Part shown: one piece after another, positions 34,717-44,943 of the stretch | Layout: every line of letters starts with the position of its first letter | Numbering within the stretch: the stretch's first letter is position 1 | Source of the DNA: JAISFI01 sp031552335 | GTDB lineage: Bacteria > Bacteroidota > Bacteroidia > Bacteroidales > Azobacteroidaceae | Direction of reading: 5' to 3' | Length of the DNA stretch: 64,000 nucleotides | NCBI GenBank assembly: GCA_031552335.1 | Contig: JAVBMQ010000124.1 | Location: forward strand, 3,422 to 67,421 | Translations under genes and position numbers: made by a program | The notes under the pieces: model-generated | Seen by the model: only the letters and a program-made list of their open reading frames with translations | What the model was told of the DNA's origin: nothing | Databases searched by the model: none

Positions 34717-37677
34717 TTAATATAAATTTTGATAGAATATTTTTTCTACAACAAAAGAGCCATCATCAAAAAATCTCTTTACAATATAGATTTGATTTTT
34801 TTCCAGACGACTTGTTTCTATTCCCTGCAGGTTGTAATACTTTCTTTCTACTTCTGTTCTTGAATCTGACACTGTATTCTCTATAGAACTCTGATTCGGG
34901 ATGATGGTTACGTTGTATTCCTTTGTAGAAGACTGACTATAGATACTCAAAAAAGTAGAAGTATAAGTTCCTGAATCATCGGGAGTAGTTTCTGCAATAG
35001 AATATTCTCTTGTTGCCGACATGTGATCATTTGGTCCGAAAAATGCCCAGTTTCCTTTCGCTGAACTATTAGGCCCAAATGAAAGTTTTTGACCTTCTTT
35101 TATGTTGATTTGTTCGGATCTGCTCCAACTGCTGCTTGTACCTGTCTGATAATAGGGATTAATGACGGCCTGCGTATAGGTGGGTGTGTCGGTAAGGATG
35201 TCTAAATCCACAATACAAGCATGAGTTCCGGATGGTGATACCATGCGGAAATACCGTGCCGAGATAGGAGTGAAATATACTTCAGCTGCATAGGGTAACC
35301 AGGATCCTCCGGAAACGATTTTCCAGTCTTTGCCGTCTGTACTGACCATAAATGAGTATTGGCGAATCGTGCCATTGGTTGAATTATCCAGTCTTGGCAT
35401 GGCAAGGAATCCGGAGATTTCGTATTCTGCCCCCATGTCAACTTCAATGTAATGAGGAGCAGCAGCTCCGCCACCACTGTATTTGGTATGCCATTTTGTA
35501 CCGGCATTTCCGTCTATTGCATTACTGGCCTTTCCGTTTTCCGAACTGCTCTCTTCACTGCTGAATCCGCTGATCTTCCAGTCTTTTTTAGAAAGACGGG
35601 TTTTCTCTGTAGGTGTTTCCCGATATGTTCCTGTAGCCAGATCTAAGTCAAATTGTTGCTTGTAATTGTATGTTACAGAATTTCCGCTGAAATGGAGCGG
35701 AAACATGATGGTTTTTGATTCCGGCAAATCGGGATCTTGCCAGCGGTCACCCACATACATATAGGTAGTGCCCCCAGAACCTTGAAGCGTTAAGATAGAT
35801 GCTGCCTGCGTATCGTAAGCTATGGGATTTCCTATATTGCTCCTACTAGACCAGCCTCCGGTAAGTGATTTGGAATAAGAATAAGAGGTCTGGTTAGGAT
35901 CCCAGCCCGAACAGGCGGAGAATAGCATGAAATAAGTCCCGTTGATTTTTACTACTGCAGGAGCTTCCCGTTGTTGGCTTGAGAATAACTGTGTATGTTC
36001 AACTACATTCAAATAGTCATCTGACAACCTGAAAAGTCCTAAATGCTGGTTCTCAGAAGTGGTGGAAATGAAATAAGCAGTTCCGTCATCATCAACAAAT
36101 GCTGTACAGTCGCGGGATTTTACGTCCAGCGGGCGACCGGCCCAGTGGAATTTGTAAGGGCCATTTACCGAGTCGCAGTAGAAAACCGCAGCTTCGGATG
36201 CGCCATAATTACCTTGTTCCCAGTGACACCAAACAACATATTTGCCGGTTTTTTTATTATACATAATCTTAGGACGTTCGATGAAACGGCCATTCCCTAA
36301 GGAAGAATGAGTCACCCCGTTTTGAATAATTTTACGTTCGAATTTCCAATTCACAAAATCTTTGGTAGAATACATGTTCACGTCGGGATTCCAGGAATTG
36401 GAACGGTCTTCTCCGATCATATACCAGGTATCTCCCACCTGAACAAATCCTGCGCCATGCGCTTGTACCCAATTTCCCTTATTGTCCTTCCACATAGCTC
36501 CGTTTTTAATGGTAGCCCAGTTAGATGGACGTCCGTTAAGATAAGCCGCAGTTGCTGCCGATAAATTATCCCTGGTAGCCATCATATCCTTTCCTTCCGG
36601 ATCATCGCAGACTGTTTGAGCAAATTCGATAGCTGAGGCAAATGTAGTTTTATTAGGATAATCCGAAGATTCTAATAATTTTATGGCATTGCGCAAATCT
36701 TTGTATAAAAAGCTATATTTAAACAGAATTTCCAGATGATCAGATAATGTTTTTATCGTTGACTCAATTTTATTCCTTTGGTCTTCCGTGCTGTCATAGA
36801 TAGTCTGAGCAGCGGTAATACTGTTTTCAATAGTAGTTTTGTTCGGGTATTTTGTAGTCTTCAGTTCTGTTTTAAGGCTTTCAATTGCTTCTTTCAAGGG
36901 AGTATAAGCTTCTGCAATGGAAACGGCTTCGTTCATGGCATTATCTAATGCAAGGATCGCGGCAACGATTGACCCTTCTTCTGTTGGAGCAACGTTTTTA
37001 GCGCCTTCAATAGCCTTTCTGTATTGTTGTATATTAAAATATCCCTGACTTTTTTTAGCCAAGGTATCGGCAATGGCAATGGCTATTTTTTTCTCCAAAA
37101 GCGGTTGAAATATTTCTGCGCTTTTTCCGCAATAATATAAACGGAAATGATCGACAGCAGCCCAGTTGGCCGTTGTGCTAACAATTCTGAATCCGATTTC
37201 CAGTTTGCCGCCCACAACTACAGTTTCGACTTCATATTCTTTACCGGCGGTAACAAGTGTTTCGTATAATCCGGCATATAAATAAGTACCTCTTGTTACA
37301 GCCGGACTTCCGGATTGACTGACCGAGTGGGCCGATGCCTTAAGGATATATTTCCCATCGGTAAGTCCCGATAATTCCTGGGAAATGCTTGCATTTCCCA
37401 ATCTGCTACCGGAATCAACCCATTTTTCAGCGTAGATATTCCCGTTTTTTGTCCATCCCTGAGAAGTAGGAGAATCATTGTTTTGAGACCACATCCCGTC
37501 ATTTTTCCAGTTTGACAATCCGTTTGTTTCAAAACTCGGATTTTTTATAAAAGAAGTTACATCCAGAGGGTCTTCCGGAGCAGCTTGTAAATTCATAAAA
37601 GAGCTAACAAAAAGAAACAAAATGAAGTTTCTTCTTCTAAAGAGTTTCTTCACAAATCGTAAATTTAATTTTTCCAT
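34717..37677 (-). CDS. Multidomain secreted GH43-type hydrolase with F5/8C (CBM32-like) domain and YYNLQG tail
   Basis: The ATG at 37677 (MEKLNLRFV) is preferred to a TTG 24 bp upstream. The protein has about 986 residues. A signal peptide is followed by an N-terminal beta-sandwich binding-like domain (about 40-185; FIKNPSFETNGLSNW) and FIVAR-like helices (about 190-380, with the repeat KYPNKTTIENSI / DYPNKTTFASAI). Next comes a GH43-like propeller (about 390-690; GAGFVQVGDTWYMIGED, ERPKIMYN, SRDCTAFVDDDG, REAPAVVKINGTYFML), then an F5/8C discoidin domain (about 700-840; NAIDGNAGTKWHTKYSG). An Ig-like stretch leads to KYYNLQG...IYIVKRFF. It is downstream of the HTCS gene on the same strand. 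The propeller resembles the GH43 group acting on galactans; this is a guess. Confidence 0.83.
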   Translation of the reverse strand: MEKLNLRFVKKLFRRRNFILFLFVSSFMNLQAAPEDPLDVTSFIKNPSFETNGLSNWKNDGMWSQNNDSPTSQGWTKNGNIYAEKWVDSGSRLGNASISQELSGLTDGKYILKASAHSVSQSGSPAVTRGTYLYAGLYETLVTAGKEYEVETVVVGGKLEIGFRIVSTTANWAAVDHFRLYYCGKSAEIFQPLLEKKIAIAIADTLAKKSQGYFNIQQYRKAIEGAKNVAPTEEGSIVAAILALDNAMNEAVSIAEAYTPLKEAIESLKTELKTTKYPNKTTIENSITAAQTIYDSTEDQRNKIESTIKTLSDHLEILFKYSFLYKDLRNAIKLLESSDYPNKTTFASAIEFAQTVCDDPEGKDMMATRDNLSAATAAYLNGRPSNWATIKNGAMWKDNKGNWVQAHGAGFVQVGDTWYMIGEDRSNSWNPDVNMYSTKDFVNWKFERKIIQNGVTHSSLGNGRFIERPKIMYNKKTGKYVVWCHWEQGNYGASEAAVFYCDSVNGPYKFHWAGRPLDVKSRDCTAFVDDDGTAYFISTTSENQHLGLFRLSDDYLNVVEHTQLFSSQQREAPAVVKINGTYFMLFSACSGWDPNQTSYSYSKSLTGGWSSRSNIGNPIAYDTQAASILTLQGSGGTTYMYVGDRWQDPDLPESKTIMFPLHFSGNSVTYNYKQQFDLDLATGTYRETPTEKTRLSKKDWKISGFSSEESSSENGKASNAIDGNAGTKWHTKYSGGGAAAPHYIEVDMGAEYEISGFLAMPRLDNSTNGTIRQYSFMVSTDGKDWKIVSGGSWLPYAAEVYFTPISARYFRMVSPSGTHACIVDLDILTDTPTYTQAVINPYYQTGTSSSWSRSEQINIKEGQKLSFGPNSSAKGNWAFFGPNDHMSATREYSIAETTPDDSGTYTSTFLSIYSQSSTKEYNVTIIPNQSSIENTVSDSRTEVERKYYNLQGIETSRLEKNQIYIVKRFFDDGSFVVEKIFYQNLY

Positions 37678-37775
37678 GATATGAATTAATAGATTAAACA
37701 ATTGTAACTGTGTGCAAAATTACTACATATAATTAAAATTGCTACCAGACTAATGATTCATTAATACATGAGAAA

Positions 37776-40700
37776 TTAGTCAGAACTATACTTTTTTACA
37801 TAATCAGAAGGAGTAGCCCCAAACTCCTTTTTAAAACATTGGCGGAAATAATCTAAACTGTTAATTCCTACGCGAAAAGCAATTTCAGAAATTGTAAATC
37901 GGCCCGTAAGTAGGAGCTCTTCAGCATATTCCATTCTTATTTTGCGAATAAACTCATTGATAGACAGACCGGTTACTCCTTTTATCTTCCGGTACAGAGT
38001 TGACTGACTCATGTTTACCGCTTGAGCTAAAAACTCATTATCGAATTCCTCCGTATAAGATTTTTCCTTGATTATCCTGATTGCTTTTTCTAAGAATTCC
38101 CGATCAATCTGATTGAAAGAATCCGTGAGCTTCTTTTTCTTATTGAACCTGTTTTCTTCTATCAGAGTTATCAGGCGCTCTCTTGTTTGTATGATATTAT
38201 CGACCCTTGTCCGGAGTAAATCCGAACTGAACGGTTTGGTTATATAAGAATCTGCTCCGGCGGAATAACCTTTGGTTTTATCCTGTATCGATGTTTTTGC
38301 CGTCAGAAGTATAATGGGGATATGACAGGTTCTGATATCTTTCTTCAATAAAGTACATAATTCCAATCCGGATAATTCAGGCATCATGATATCACTGATA
38401 ATAATATCCGGAATTTTAGCAAAAGCAATCTCCAGGGCAATTTTTCCATTCTTTGCCATTAGGACTGAATAATCAGTCGAAAAATTTTCTTCGATATAAT
38501 GCGCAATATCCATGTTATCTTCTACAACTAACATGATTTTTTTGCCTTCATTAGGATCGTCAAATTCTATGTTCAATATTTCCTGATCCGGAACAATCTC
38601 TTCCGTTGTTGTTTCAGCATCTTGTATGGCATCGGGATAAATATGATTGGTAAGCAACCGGAGTTTGAAAGAACTGCCCTTTCCTTTTTCGCTGTCAACA
38701 AGTATTTCTGCCTGATGCAGCTGTACGAGATTTTTTACCAGAGCCAATCCGATACCCGTTCCGGATGCCTGATCTTTATCTTGCACCTGATAATAACGGT
38801 CAAATATTCTGGGAATTAATTCTTTAGGAATGCCATAACCGGTATCTTTAACTTCTATTTCAGTGTGTGAGATTTGCTGTTCTTCAACCATTCTCAAAAT
38901 CAGTTCGATCTTTCCGCTATCGGTATATTTAAACGCATTGGAAATAATATTGTCTAATATGGTATATATCTTTTCAGAATCAAAATAAAGGACTGTCTTT
39001 TCAGTTTCAACGGAAACACTGAAAGTTACATTTTTATTCCGGTTCAGTTCGGAATATTTTAGCCCGATTTCTTTGACAAGATCAGAAATATCTCCTTTTC
39101 TTACCCGTAAAACCATATTATTTGTTTCTGCTTTTCTGAAATCTAATAATTTGGTAATCAAATCCATTAAGCGGGTGGAGTTTTGCAGGATCAGACAAAT
39201 TTTCTTTCTTAAATTTTCTGAGATATCTTTGTCTTTGGAAATGTCTTCCAACGGACCTATAATAAGTGTAAGAGGCGTTCGCAATTCATGCGTGATATTC
39301 GTAAAGAATTGCAGTTTTTCATTGTTCAGCTTTTGTTGTTGAATATTGTTTTGCTTTTCCAGATAAAGCATATTCTCTAATTGAAATCGTTTTTTATAGA
39401 ACCGGACTAAAGAAATCACCATACAGACAGCAATTAAAAAATATATTATTTTAGCCCACCAGGCCCACCAAAATGGAGGGTCGATTTTGATTTGGACAGG
39501 AATAGATTCAGTCAGCCAGGTTTGACCATTGAGTCTGGCTTTTACTACAAAATTGTAATTTCCAGGTTGTAGATTTCTAAAGGTAACCTCTCCGGCATTT
39601 CCTGTGTTGTACCATTCCTGAGAAAGCCCTTTGAGTTGATAGGCATATTCAAGTTTGTTGGCATAAGCATAATCTAACACATTGAAATGTAGTGAAAAAG
39701 TATTTTGCTTATGATTTAAACGAATCTCAGGAGAGGATAATATTTGTGATTCAGCCGGATATCCTGTCGCTGATAAATTCTGATTGTTGGGAGTATAACA
39801 TTGGAATCCGGTAATAACTATCGGAGGAAGTTTTTCTGCATTGGGGATTTGCATCGGATCAAAGTAATAAGCGCCATTTTGCGAGCCAAAATAAATATCC
39901 CCGTTTTTAGTATTGTAAACGGATGTTCTCATGAAACCACCTTTGGGCAGTCCGTCGGCTGTGTTATAGTTATAAAATTTATTTTCTTTTACGGAGAATC
40001 TGCTGATACCTGCTTCTGTGGATAGCCAGATCTCTCCTTTTGAATCTTCTGTAATCGCACGGATCTGACTGTTTTTCAAGCCGTCTTTTTCTGTATAAAT
40101 GATGAAATCATTATTCTCCTTTCCGGTAAATAATACCAATCCTTCTCCGGTACCCACCCACATCCGTTTTTGGGAATCTTTAAAAATGCAATGGATGGTG
40201 TTTGAGTAAAATCCGTTTAGTACATCATAATGTTTGATAGCTTGAAGTGAATGGTCTAAAATACTCAAACCTTGTCCGAAACTGCCTGTCCACAAATTGC
40301 CTGCATCATCCTGCCCAATTGCCCGTATGAGATTGTCACGGGGGATACCGGATGTCTCGTTGGTGATTTTCTTTATATCAAGTGTTTGTGGGTTGTACAA
40401 GTACATGGCTTGATCTTCTGTTCCGATATATATCTGATTATCGGTAGTTTCATAAAAACAACGAATGTTTTTTCCTTCAAAACCTTTGACTTGGAAAGCC
40501 CTCAGTTTTTTCTGTTTGTTATCATAAATGTATATACCCCCATTGTCTGTACCAAACCATATATTTCCTTTCGTATCTTTGAAAGAAGAAAGTATGATAT
40601 TATCAAGGAGCACACTGTTTTCCTTTGTATAGGAGCTTATTTTTTCACCCTCTTTGAATACATTGATTCCCCCTCCGTTTGTTCCTATCCAGATATTCTC

Positions 40701-41837
40701 ATCTTCGTCTTCACAAATACATAATACTTCATTTCCAATGAGTGTATTGATGTCGGAAGAAAACGGAGATTTATTCAGCGCCTGAAAGAAATCGGGCTTA
40801 TGACTGATAAAGTTCACTCCGCCGCCATAAGTACCTATCCAAATATTACCGAATGAATCCTGAAATACACATTTCACCTGAGCATTGGATAAGCCTGAAG
40901 TTTTATTAGATAAAGTAATATTCTGGAAGGAAATATTTTCGGGAGAAAAAAACATTTCATTCCTGAGATTCAGTATGTCAATTCCTCCTTTTTCTGTTGC
41001 AATCCATATTTTATTGTCATTTAATTGTTGGATATCGAATATCTTGTTGTACGGATTTTTATTTTTGAAGCGGGTAAAACTCTGTTTTTCAGGGTTGAAC
41101 AGAGCCAGGCCATTTCCTGTGCCGACCCAGACATTTCCGAAATTATCGATATTTATGTATCTGACAAAGTTATTCGGCAAACTGCTGGGATTTTTTGCGT
41201 CATGTTGGAAGTTTTTTACGGTTTTATCTTTGATGGATAATACACTCATTCCGTGATTTACATGTCCGATATACAAATTGCCTTTATAATCATCCACAAT
41301 GGTCCAAAACTGATCAGTCACCAAATTTTTTATTGTATTTTTGTTATAGTGGATGAAAATGTCTTTTTCTTTGTCATAATAATCAACTCCCCCCCAATAG
41401 TTACTAACCCAAAGGTTGCCTTTGGGGTCAAAACGGATATCAGTGATGTTATTTTGATAAATACTGTTTTTATCGTTGTCGTCATGAATGAATAAGGTAA
41501 ATTTTTCGGTCTTACAATCAAATTTATTTAGTCCGTTCCGTTGTGTAGCAATCCAAATTACCGGATCAACGGGGTCTGCTACTACTTTATTTAATTCGTT
41601 TGCACTGATAGCATTGGTTGTTTGCCGGTTTTTTTTATAGGTTTGAAAAGTCTTGCCGTCAAAGCGGTTGAGTCCCGATTCCGTTGCAAACCACATAAAC
41701 CCATCCTTGTCCTGGGTAATATTCATTATATAATTGCCCGACAAACCGTTTTCGACAGTCAATTTGCTGATGTTGTATAGTTGGGCAAAGGAACTTACCG
41801 GCCATATCAACAGGAAAATAAGAAGAAACCTTTTCAT
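37776..41837 (-). CDS. Hybrid two-component system regulator (HTCS)
   Basis: This 1353-residue one-protein signalling chain has a signal peptide, two seven-bladed propellers (about 20-680), a Y_Y_Y domain (about 705-785), one membrane span (about 790-812) and a coiled linker. A HisKA domain has His850 in NITHELRTP. An ATPase follows (N-box NIISNAFKY, DTGYGIP, GTGIGLALVK). A receiver domain has Asp1149 in ISDIMMPELSG, and an AraC-type HTH lies at about 1250-1350 (INEFIRKIRMEYAEELL). HTCS proteins bind oligosaccharide in the periplasm and switch on nearby polysaccharide genes, and often their own. The GH43 gene just downstream (98 bp) is an obvious candidate target. Complete and apparently functional. 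Confidence 0.95.
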   Translation of the reverse strand: MKRFLLIFLLIWPVSSFAQLYNISKLTVENGLSGNYIMNITQDKDGFMWFATESGLNRFDGKTFQTYKKNRQTTNAISANELNKVVADPVDPVIWIATQRNGLNKFDCKTEKFTLFIHDDNDKNSIYQNNITDIRFDPKGNLWVSNYWGGVDYYDKEKDIFIHYNKNTIKNLVTDQFWTIVDDYKGNLYIGHVNHGMSVLSIKDKTVKNFQHDAKNPSSLPNNFVRYINIDNFGNVWVGTGNGLALFNPEKQSFTRFKNKNPYNKIFDIQQLNDNKIWIATEKGGIDILNLRNEMFFSPENISFQNITLSNKTSGLSNAQVKCVFQDSFGNIWIGTYGGGVNFISHKPDFFQALNKSPFSSDINTLIGNEVLCICEDEDENIWIGTNGGGINVFKEGEKISSYTKENSVLLDNIILSSFKDTKGNIWFGTDNGGIYIYDNKQKKLRAFQVKGFEGKNIRCFYETTDNQIYIGTEDQAMYLYNPQTLDIKKITNETSGIPRDNLIRAIGQDDAGNLWTGSFGQGLSILDHSLQAIKHYDVLNGFYSNTIHCIFKDSQKRMWVGTGEGLVLFTGKENNDFIIYTEKDGLKNSQIRAITEDSKGEIWLSTEAGISRFSVKENKFYNYNTADGLPKGGFMRTSVYNTKNGDIYFGSQNGAYYFDPMQIPNAEKLPPIVITGFQCYTPNNQNLSATGYPAESQILSSPEIRLNHKQNTFSLHFNVLDYAYANKLEYAYQLKGLSQEWYNTGNAGEVTFRNLQPGNYNFVVKARLNGQTWLTESIPVQIKIDPPFWWAWWAKIIYFLIAVCMVISLVRFYKKRFQLENMLYLEKQNNIQQQKLNNEKLQFFTNITHELRTPLTLIIGPLEDISKDKDISENLRKKICLILQNSTRLMDLITKLLDFRKAETNNMVLRVRKGDISDLVKEIGLKYSELNRNKNVTFSVSVETEKTVLYFDSEKIYTILDNIISNAFKYTDSGKIELILRMVEEQQISHTEIEVKDTGYGIPKELIPRIFDRYYQVQDKDQASGTGIGLALVKNLVQLHQAEILVDSEKGKGSSFKLRLLTNHIYPDAIQDAETTTEEIVPDQEILNIEFDDPNEGKKIMLVVEDNMDIAHYIEENFSTDYSVLMAKNGKIALEIAFAKIPDIIISDIMMPELSGLELCTLLKKDIRTCHIPIILLTAKTSIQDKTKGYSAGADSYITKPFSSDLLRTRVDNIIQTRERLITLIEENRFNKKKKLTDSFNQIDREFLEKAIRIIKEKSYTEEFDNEFLAQAVNMSQSTLYRKIKGVTGLSINEFIRKIRMEYAEELLLTGRFTISEIAFRVGINSLDYFRQCFKKEFGATPSDYVKKYSSD

Positions 41838-42033
41838 GAAATTAAATGACTTTATGTAACTACTTGGGGCTACATTGATTCCGGTGCTGTTGCACCTCTA
41901 TTTAGTGCCTGAGTAGTCACTGACTTTGTGTAAAGTTATGAAAAGTTTAACATCAGTAACAATAAAGAAGCGTTAATTTCTTTCTATTGAATGATCTGTC
42001 AGGTGAAAAAGAATGATTTGCCGGAATAAATCT

Positions 42034-44832
42034 TTATTTTCTCAAAGAAACACCCGATTCTTTCAGAAACTCCAGTGGAGTCTGACCTGTAATCTTTTTG
42101 AAGACCAGAAAAAAAGAGCTCCGGGAATTGAAACCACATTCTTCTGCTAATGCTGTCAGCGTATATTGCTGAGCCATCTTGTCCCGGGCCTTTTGTTTGA
42201 AGGCATCGACCCGGTATTTATTCACAAAATCCGTGAAATTAATTGATAAATATTGGTTGAGAACCTGTGAGATCTTGGCTTGCGGATATTTGATATGCAC
42301 GGAAACATCCATTAATTTCAATCTGGAATTGAGGTAAGGTTTTTCTTCCTCCATATATTGCTGCAAAATCCGGTAAATAGTTTCAGACTCTTCTTCCTCC
42401 AATTTGGAATTTTTATATTTAGGTTGAGAATCTGTTTGTTTTTTATTGACAGACAGATTCCTGAACTTTCTGAGCAATGTCTGGTAATAATAAATGGCTG
42501 TCAGCAGAATCAATACAATAACGGCTCCCCAGATAAGCATGCTGTAGGATTTGCTTTTTTCTATTACAAGCGTTCTTTCCGGTTCCAGGCTCCCGGCTCT
42601 TCTGATATGGAGTTTATAACTTCCCGGTTTTAATTCTGCATAATTGATTTGATTTTGTCCTGTAAGTTTAAGCCAGGAACTATCCCTTCCATCTAATTTG
42701 TATTCGAAGATTTCTCCTTTCAGATAATTAAAATCCAGGCCGGAGAAACGGATGTCAATGTTGTTGGCAGAAGCGCCTAACTTGATATTTGTCGTATATT
42801 CGGGAGTAAATGGAGATAGATTACTTTCGGTTTCAATTTTCTTTCCTCCGATATGTAATGATGTGATAATGATTGGACTGAGAGGTTTTTTCGACATTTT
42901 TTCGGAAGGAAGCGTATTTAAAAGTCCTTTTTCATTGGCCCACCAAATCCGTCCGTCTGTATCTTTCTGGACCACATGATTGAACATGGGAGCCGGTATC
43001 CCGTCGGTCAGGGTAAAGATGGAATAATCGTTTGTCTGTTTGTCATATCTGACCAAGCCCTTAGCAGTTGCAATCCATATATATCCATAGTTATCTTCAA
43101 TCACACTGATAGCAAAAACATCAGGCAGGATATTTTTGTCTGTGAAATGTTGATACGATTTTCCGTCATTGTTTATCCGGAAAAGTCCGCTTTTTTCACT
43201 GCACAGCCAAATATCGTTGTTTTGATCCTGATAGATATGCCGGATCAGCTTCAACTGTGGTTTTAATGGTTGAGGAATAATACCGGGAATAAATTTCCGG
43301 GTATGGATATCAAAAATACACATGCCTTCGGAAGCAGCTACCCATATCCGGTTTTGATTATCGCACAGGATGCTGTAAATCGAATTGTTGGTCAACTTTG
43401 AATTGGACGAAGTATATTGTTCTACTTTTCCTGTGGCAGGGGTATATCCGATCAGTCCGTTTAATGTACCAAACCAAATACATCCGCTTTGATCCCGGCA
43501 GGTAGAATAAAAGGAATTGTTTGTGAAGGCAGTATTTTGGCTGATAGTCGATAATGTCAGATTTTTTGGGTCAAACGTTAGTAATCCGCCACCATAAGTA
43601 CCTATCAGAAAAGCATCCTCCCAAGGAAAGATGTTCAGGATAATATCCGATTTCAACACAGGGTTATCGGCTGATGAAAATTTCTTGCAGATATTTTCTT
43701 TCTCAGAAATGTAATAAAAACCTTCCCGGGTACCGATGATTTTCCGTCCGTCATTTCCTGTCCAGAAAGAGCGGATATTCAGATCTCTGGTATTCAATTC
43801 GTTTTTATAGTCATAAATGTCGAATATACCTTTATCCGGGATGTTATAGTTCAGTCCGGCAAAAAAAGTCCCGATCCAGTAAATATCTCCATCTTTCAGG
43901 AAAGCGTATGCCGCATTTGAACTGATACTGGAAGGGTCTTTGGACAGATGTGTAATTGTTTCTACCTGCTTGTCTGATAATGAAATAATCTGCATTCCAC
44001 CACCATTGGTGCCTGCATATAGTTTACCATCGGCATAAGTGAGATTCAGGATACAATCGTTATTGAGTTTTTTGAAAGGACGGAATGTCTGGCTTGCCGG
44101 ATAGAAAACAAGTATTCCCGTACTTTCGGACCCAATATAAATTTCATTTCCGATCATTGTCAGACATAGAAATTTGTTGCTTGCCGGATTGTCTTTTGAA
44201 TATTTGAAAATACCGGATTGACCGGTTTGCGTATTGTAGTAAGACAAACCATTATCAGTAGCCATCCAACAGATATCATGGTTATCAAAACACATTCCAT
44301 TTACAACCGGTATTCCAGTGGTATCTTGTGGTACTGATGTTACATTTTTTTCTTTTTTCACATAAAGACCTTTATCAGAGCCAATGTAAAGCATGTTTTT
44401 ATGGATGTTCAGGCTTCTGACGGGGATAGCCCTCTGCTTGTTCAATATAATTTTTTCTGTATTTCCTGTCTTTTTATTTATACATTTCAAACCCGTATTG
44501 GATCCGATATATAAATAAATGGAATCAGACTCACAAATAGAAAAGATGGTCTCATTGTTAAATGCCGGATATATATCAATGTTTATTCCATCGAAACGAT
44601 TTAAACCGTTTTGCGTGCCCAACCAGATAAAACCTTGAGAATCTTTGTAAATAACATTGATTGTATTATTTGATAAGCCATTTTCCATATTGATATTCCG
44701 GAAAGAAGGTTCCGAAGCAATAATCTGGAATGAAGAAAGGAGCAAAAAACAGACCATACAGATTTGGCATAAAGAAAAAATACATTTCTGTTTTTTATCA
44801 AAAAAAAAGTAATATCCGGAACGATTCTTCAT
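42034..44832 (-). CDS. Second membrane-anchored AraC-type regulator lacking kinase and receiver
   Basis: This 932-residue paralogue of the regulator at 8941-11730 has an N-terminal hydrophobic segment (about 18-40), propeller repeats (NGLSNNTINVIYKDSQGFIW and many W-x-G-T units), a Y_Y_Y domain (about 680-750) and a membrane span near 753-775. After a short basic linker, an AraC-type HTH follows at about 815-925 (SINFTDFVNKYRVDAFKQKA; LAEECGFNSRSSFFLVFKKITG). No histidine kinase or receiver is present. The two paralogues share the sequence NFTDFVNKYRV in the HTH, so they may bind similar sites. It lies just upstream of the HTCS gene on the same strand and divergent from the TPR kinase. Target genes unknown. 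Confidence 0.88.
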   Translation of the reverse strand: MKNRSGYYFFFDKKQKCIFSLCQICMVCFLLLSSFQIIASEPSFRNINMENGLSNNTINVIYKDSQGFIWLGTQNGLNRFDGINIDIYPAFNNETIFSICESDSIYLYIGSNTGLKCINKKTGNTEKIILNKQRAIPVRSLNIHKNMLYIGSDKGLYVKKEKNVTSVPQDTTGIPVVNGMCFDNHDICWMATDNGLSYYNTQTGQSGIFKYSKDNPASNKFLCLTMIGNEIYIGSESTGILVFYPASQTFRPFKKLNNDCILNLTYADGKLYAGTNGGGMQIISLSDKQVETITHLSKDPSSISSNAAYAFLKDGDIYWIGTFFAGLNYNIPDKGIFDIYDYKNELNTRDLNIRSFWTGNDGRKIIGTREGFYYISEKENICKKFSSADNPVLKSDIILNIFPWEDAFLIGTYGGGLLTFDPKNLTLSTISQNTAFTNNSFYSTCRDQSGCIWFGTLNGLIGYTPATGKVEQYTSSNSKLTNNSIYSILCDNQNRIWVAASEGMCIFDIHTRKFIPGIIPQPLKPQLKLIRHIYQDQNNDIWLCSEKSGLFRINNDGKSYQHFTDKNILPDVFAISVIEDNYGYIWIATAKGLVRYDKQTNDYSIFTLTDGIPAPMFNHVVQKDTDGRIWWANEKGLLNTLPSEKMSKKPLSPIIITSLHIGGKKIETESNLSPFTPEYTTNIKLGASANNIDIRFSGLDFNYLKGEIFEYKLDGRDSSWLKLTGQNQINYAELKPGSYKLHIRRAGSLEPERTLVIEKSKSYSMLIWGAVIVLILLTAIYYYQTLLRKFRNLSVNKKQTDSQPKYKNSKLEEEESETIYRILQQYMEEEKPYLNSRLKLMDVSVHIKYPQAKISQVLNQYLSINFTDFVNKYRVDAFKQKARDKMAQQYTLTALAEECGFNSRSSFFLVFKKITGQTPLEFLKESGVSLRK

Positions 44833-44879
44833 ATTGTTTGGTGCACTTAAAATAGCAATGGCTTTTTTATATGCAATGA

Positions 44880-44887
44880 CAAAGTTA
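44880..44887 (-). promoter_or_regulatory. Candidate -7 box (TAACTTTG) of the kinase-less regulator
   Basis: On the minus strand it fits TAnnTTTG exactly, 47 bp upstream of the start codon of the regulator at 42034-44832. It lies back-to-back with the plus-strand box at 44930. Confidence 0.4.
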
Positions 44888-44929
44888 AAACATAAAAGGG
44901 ATAGTTTTTACTTTTTAATGAAAAATAAT

Positions 44930-44937
44930 TATCTTTG
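44930..44937 (+). promoter_or_regulatory. Candidate -7 box (TATCTTTG) directly before the kinase start codon
   Basis: This is an exact TAnnTTTG match ending 6 bp before the ATG at 44944. If used, transcription would begin at or within a base or two of the start codon, giving a leaderless mRNA. It also excludes the upstream TTG (44935) as a start. Confidence 0.45.
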
Positions 44938-44943
44938 TTTCCC

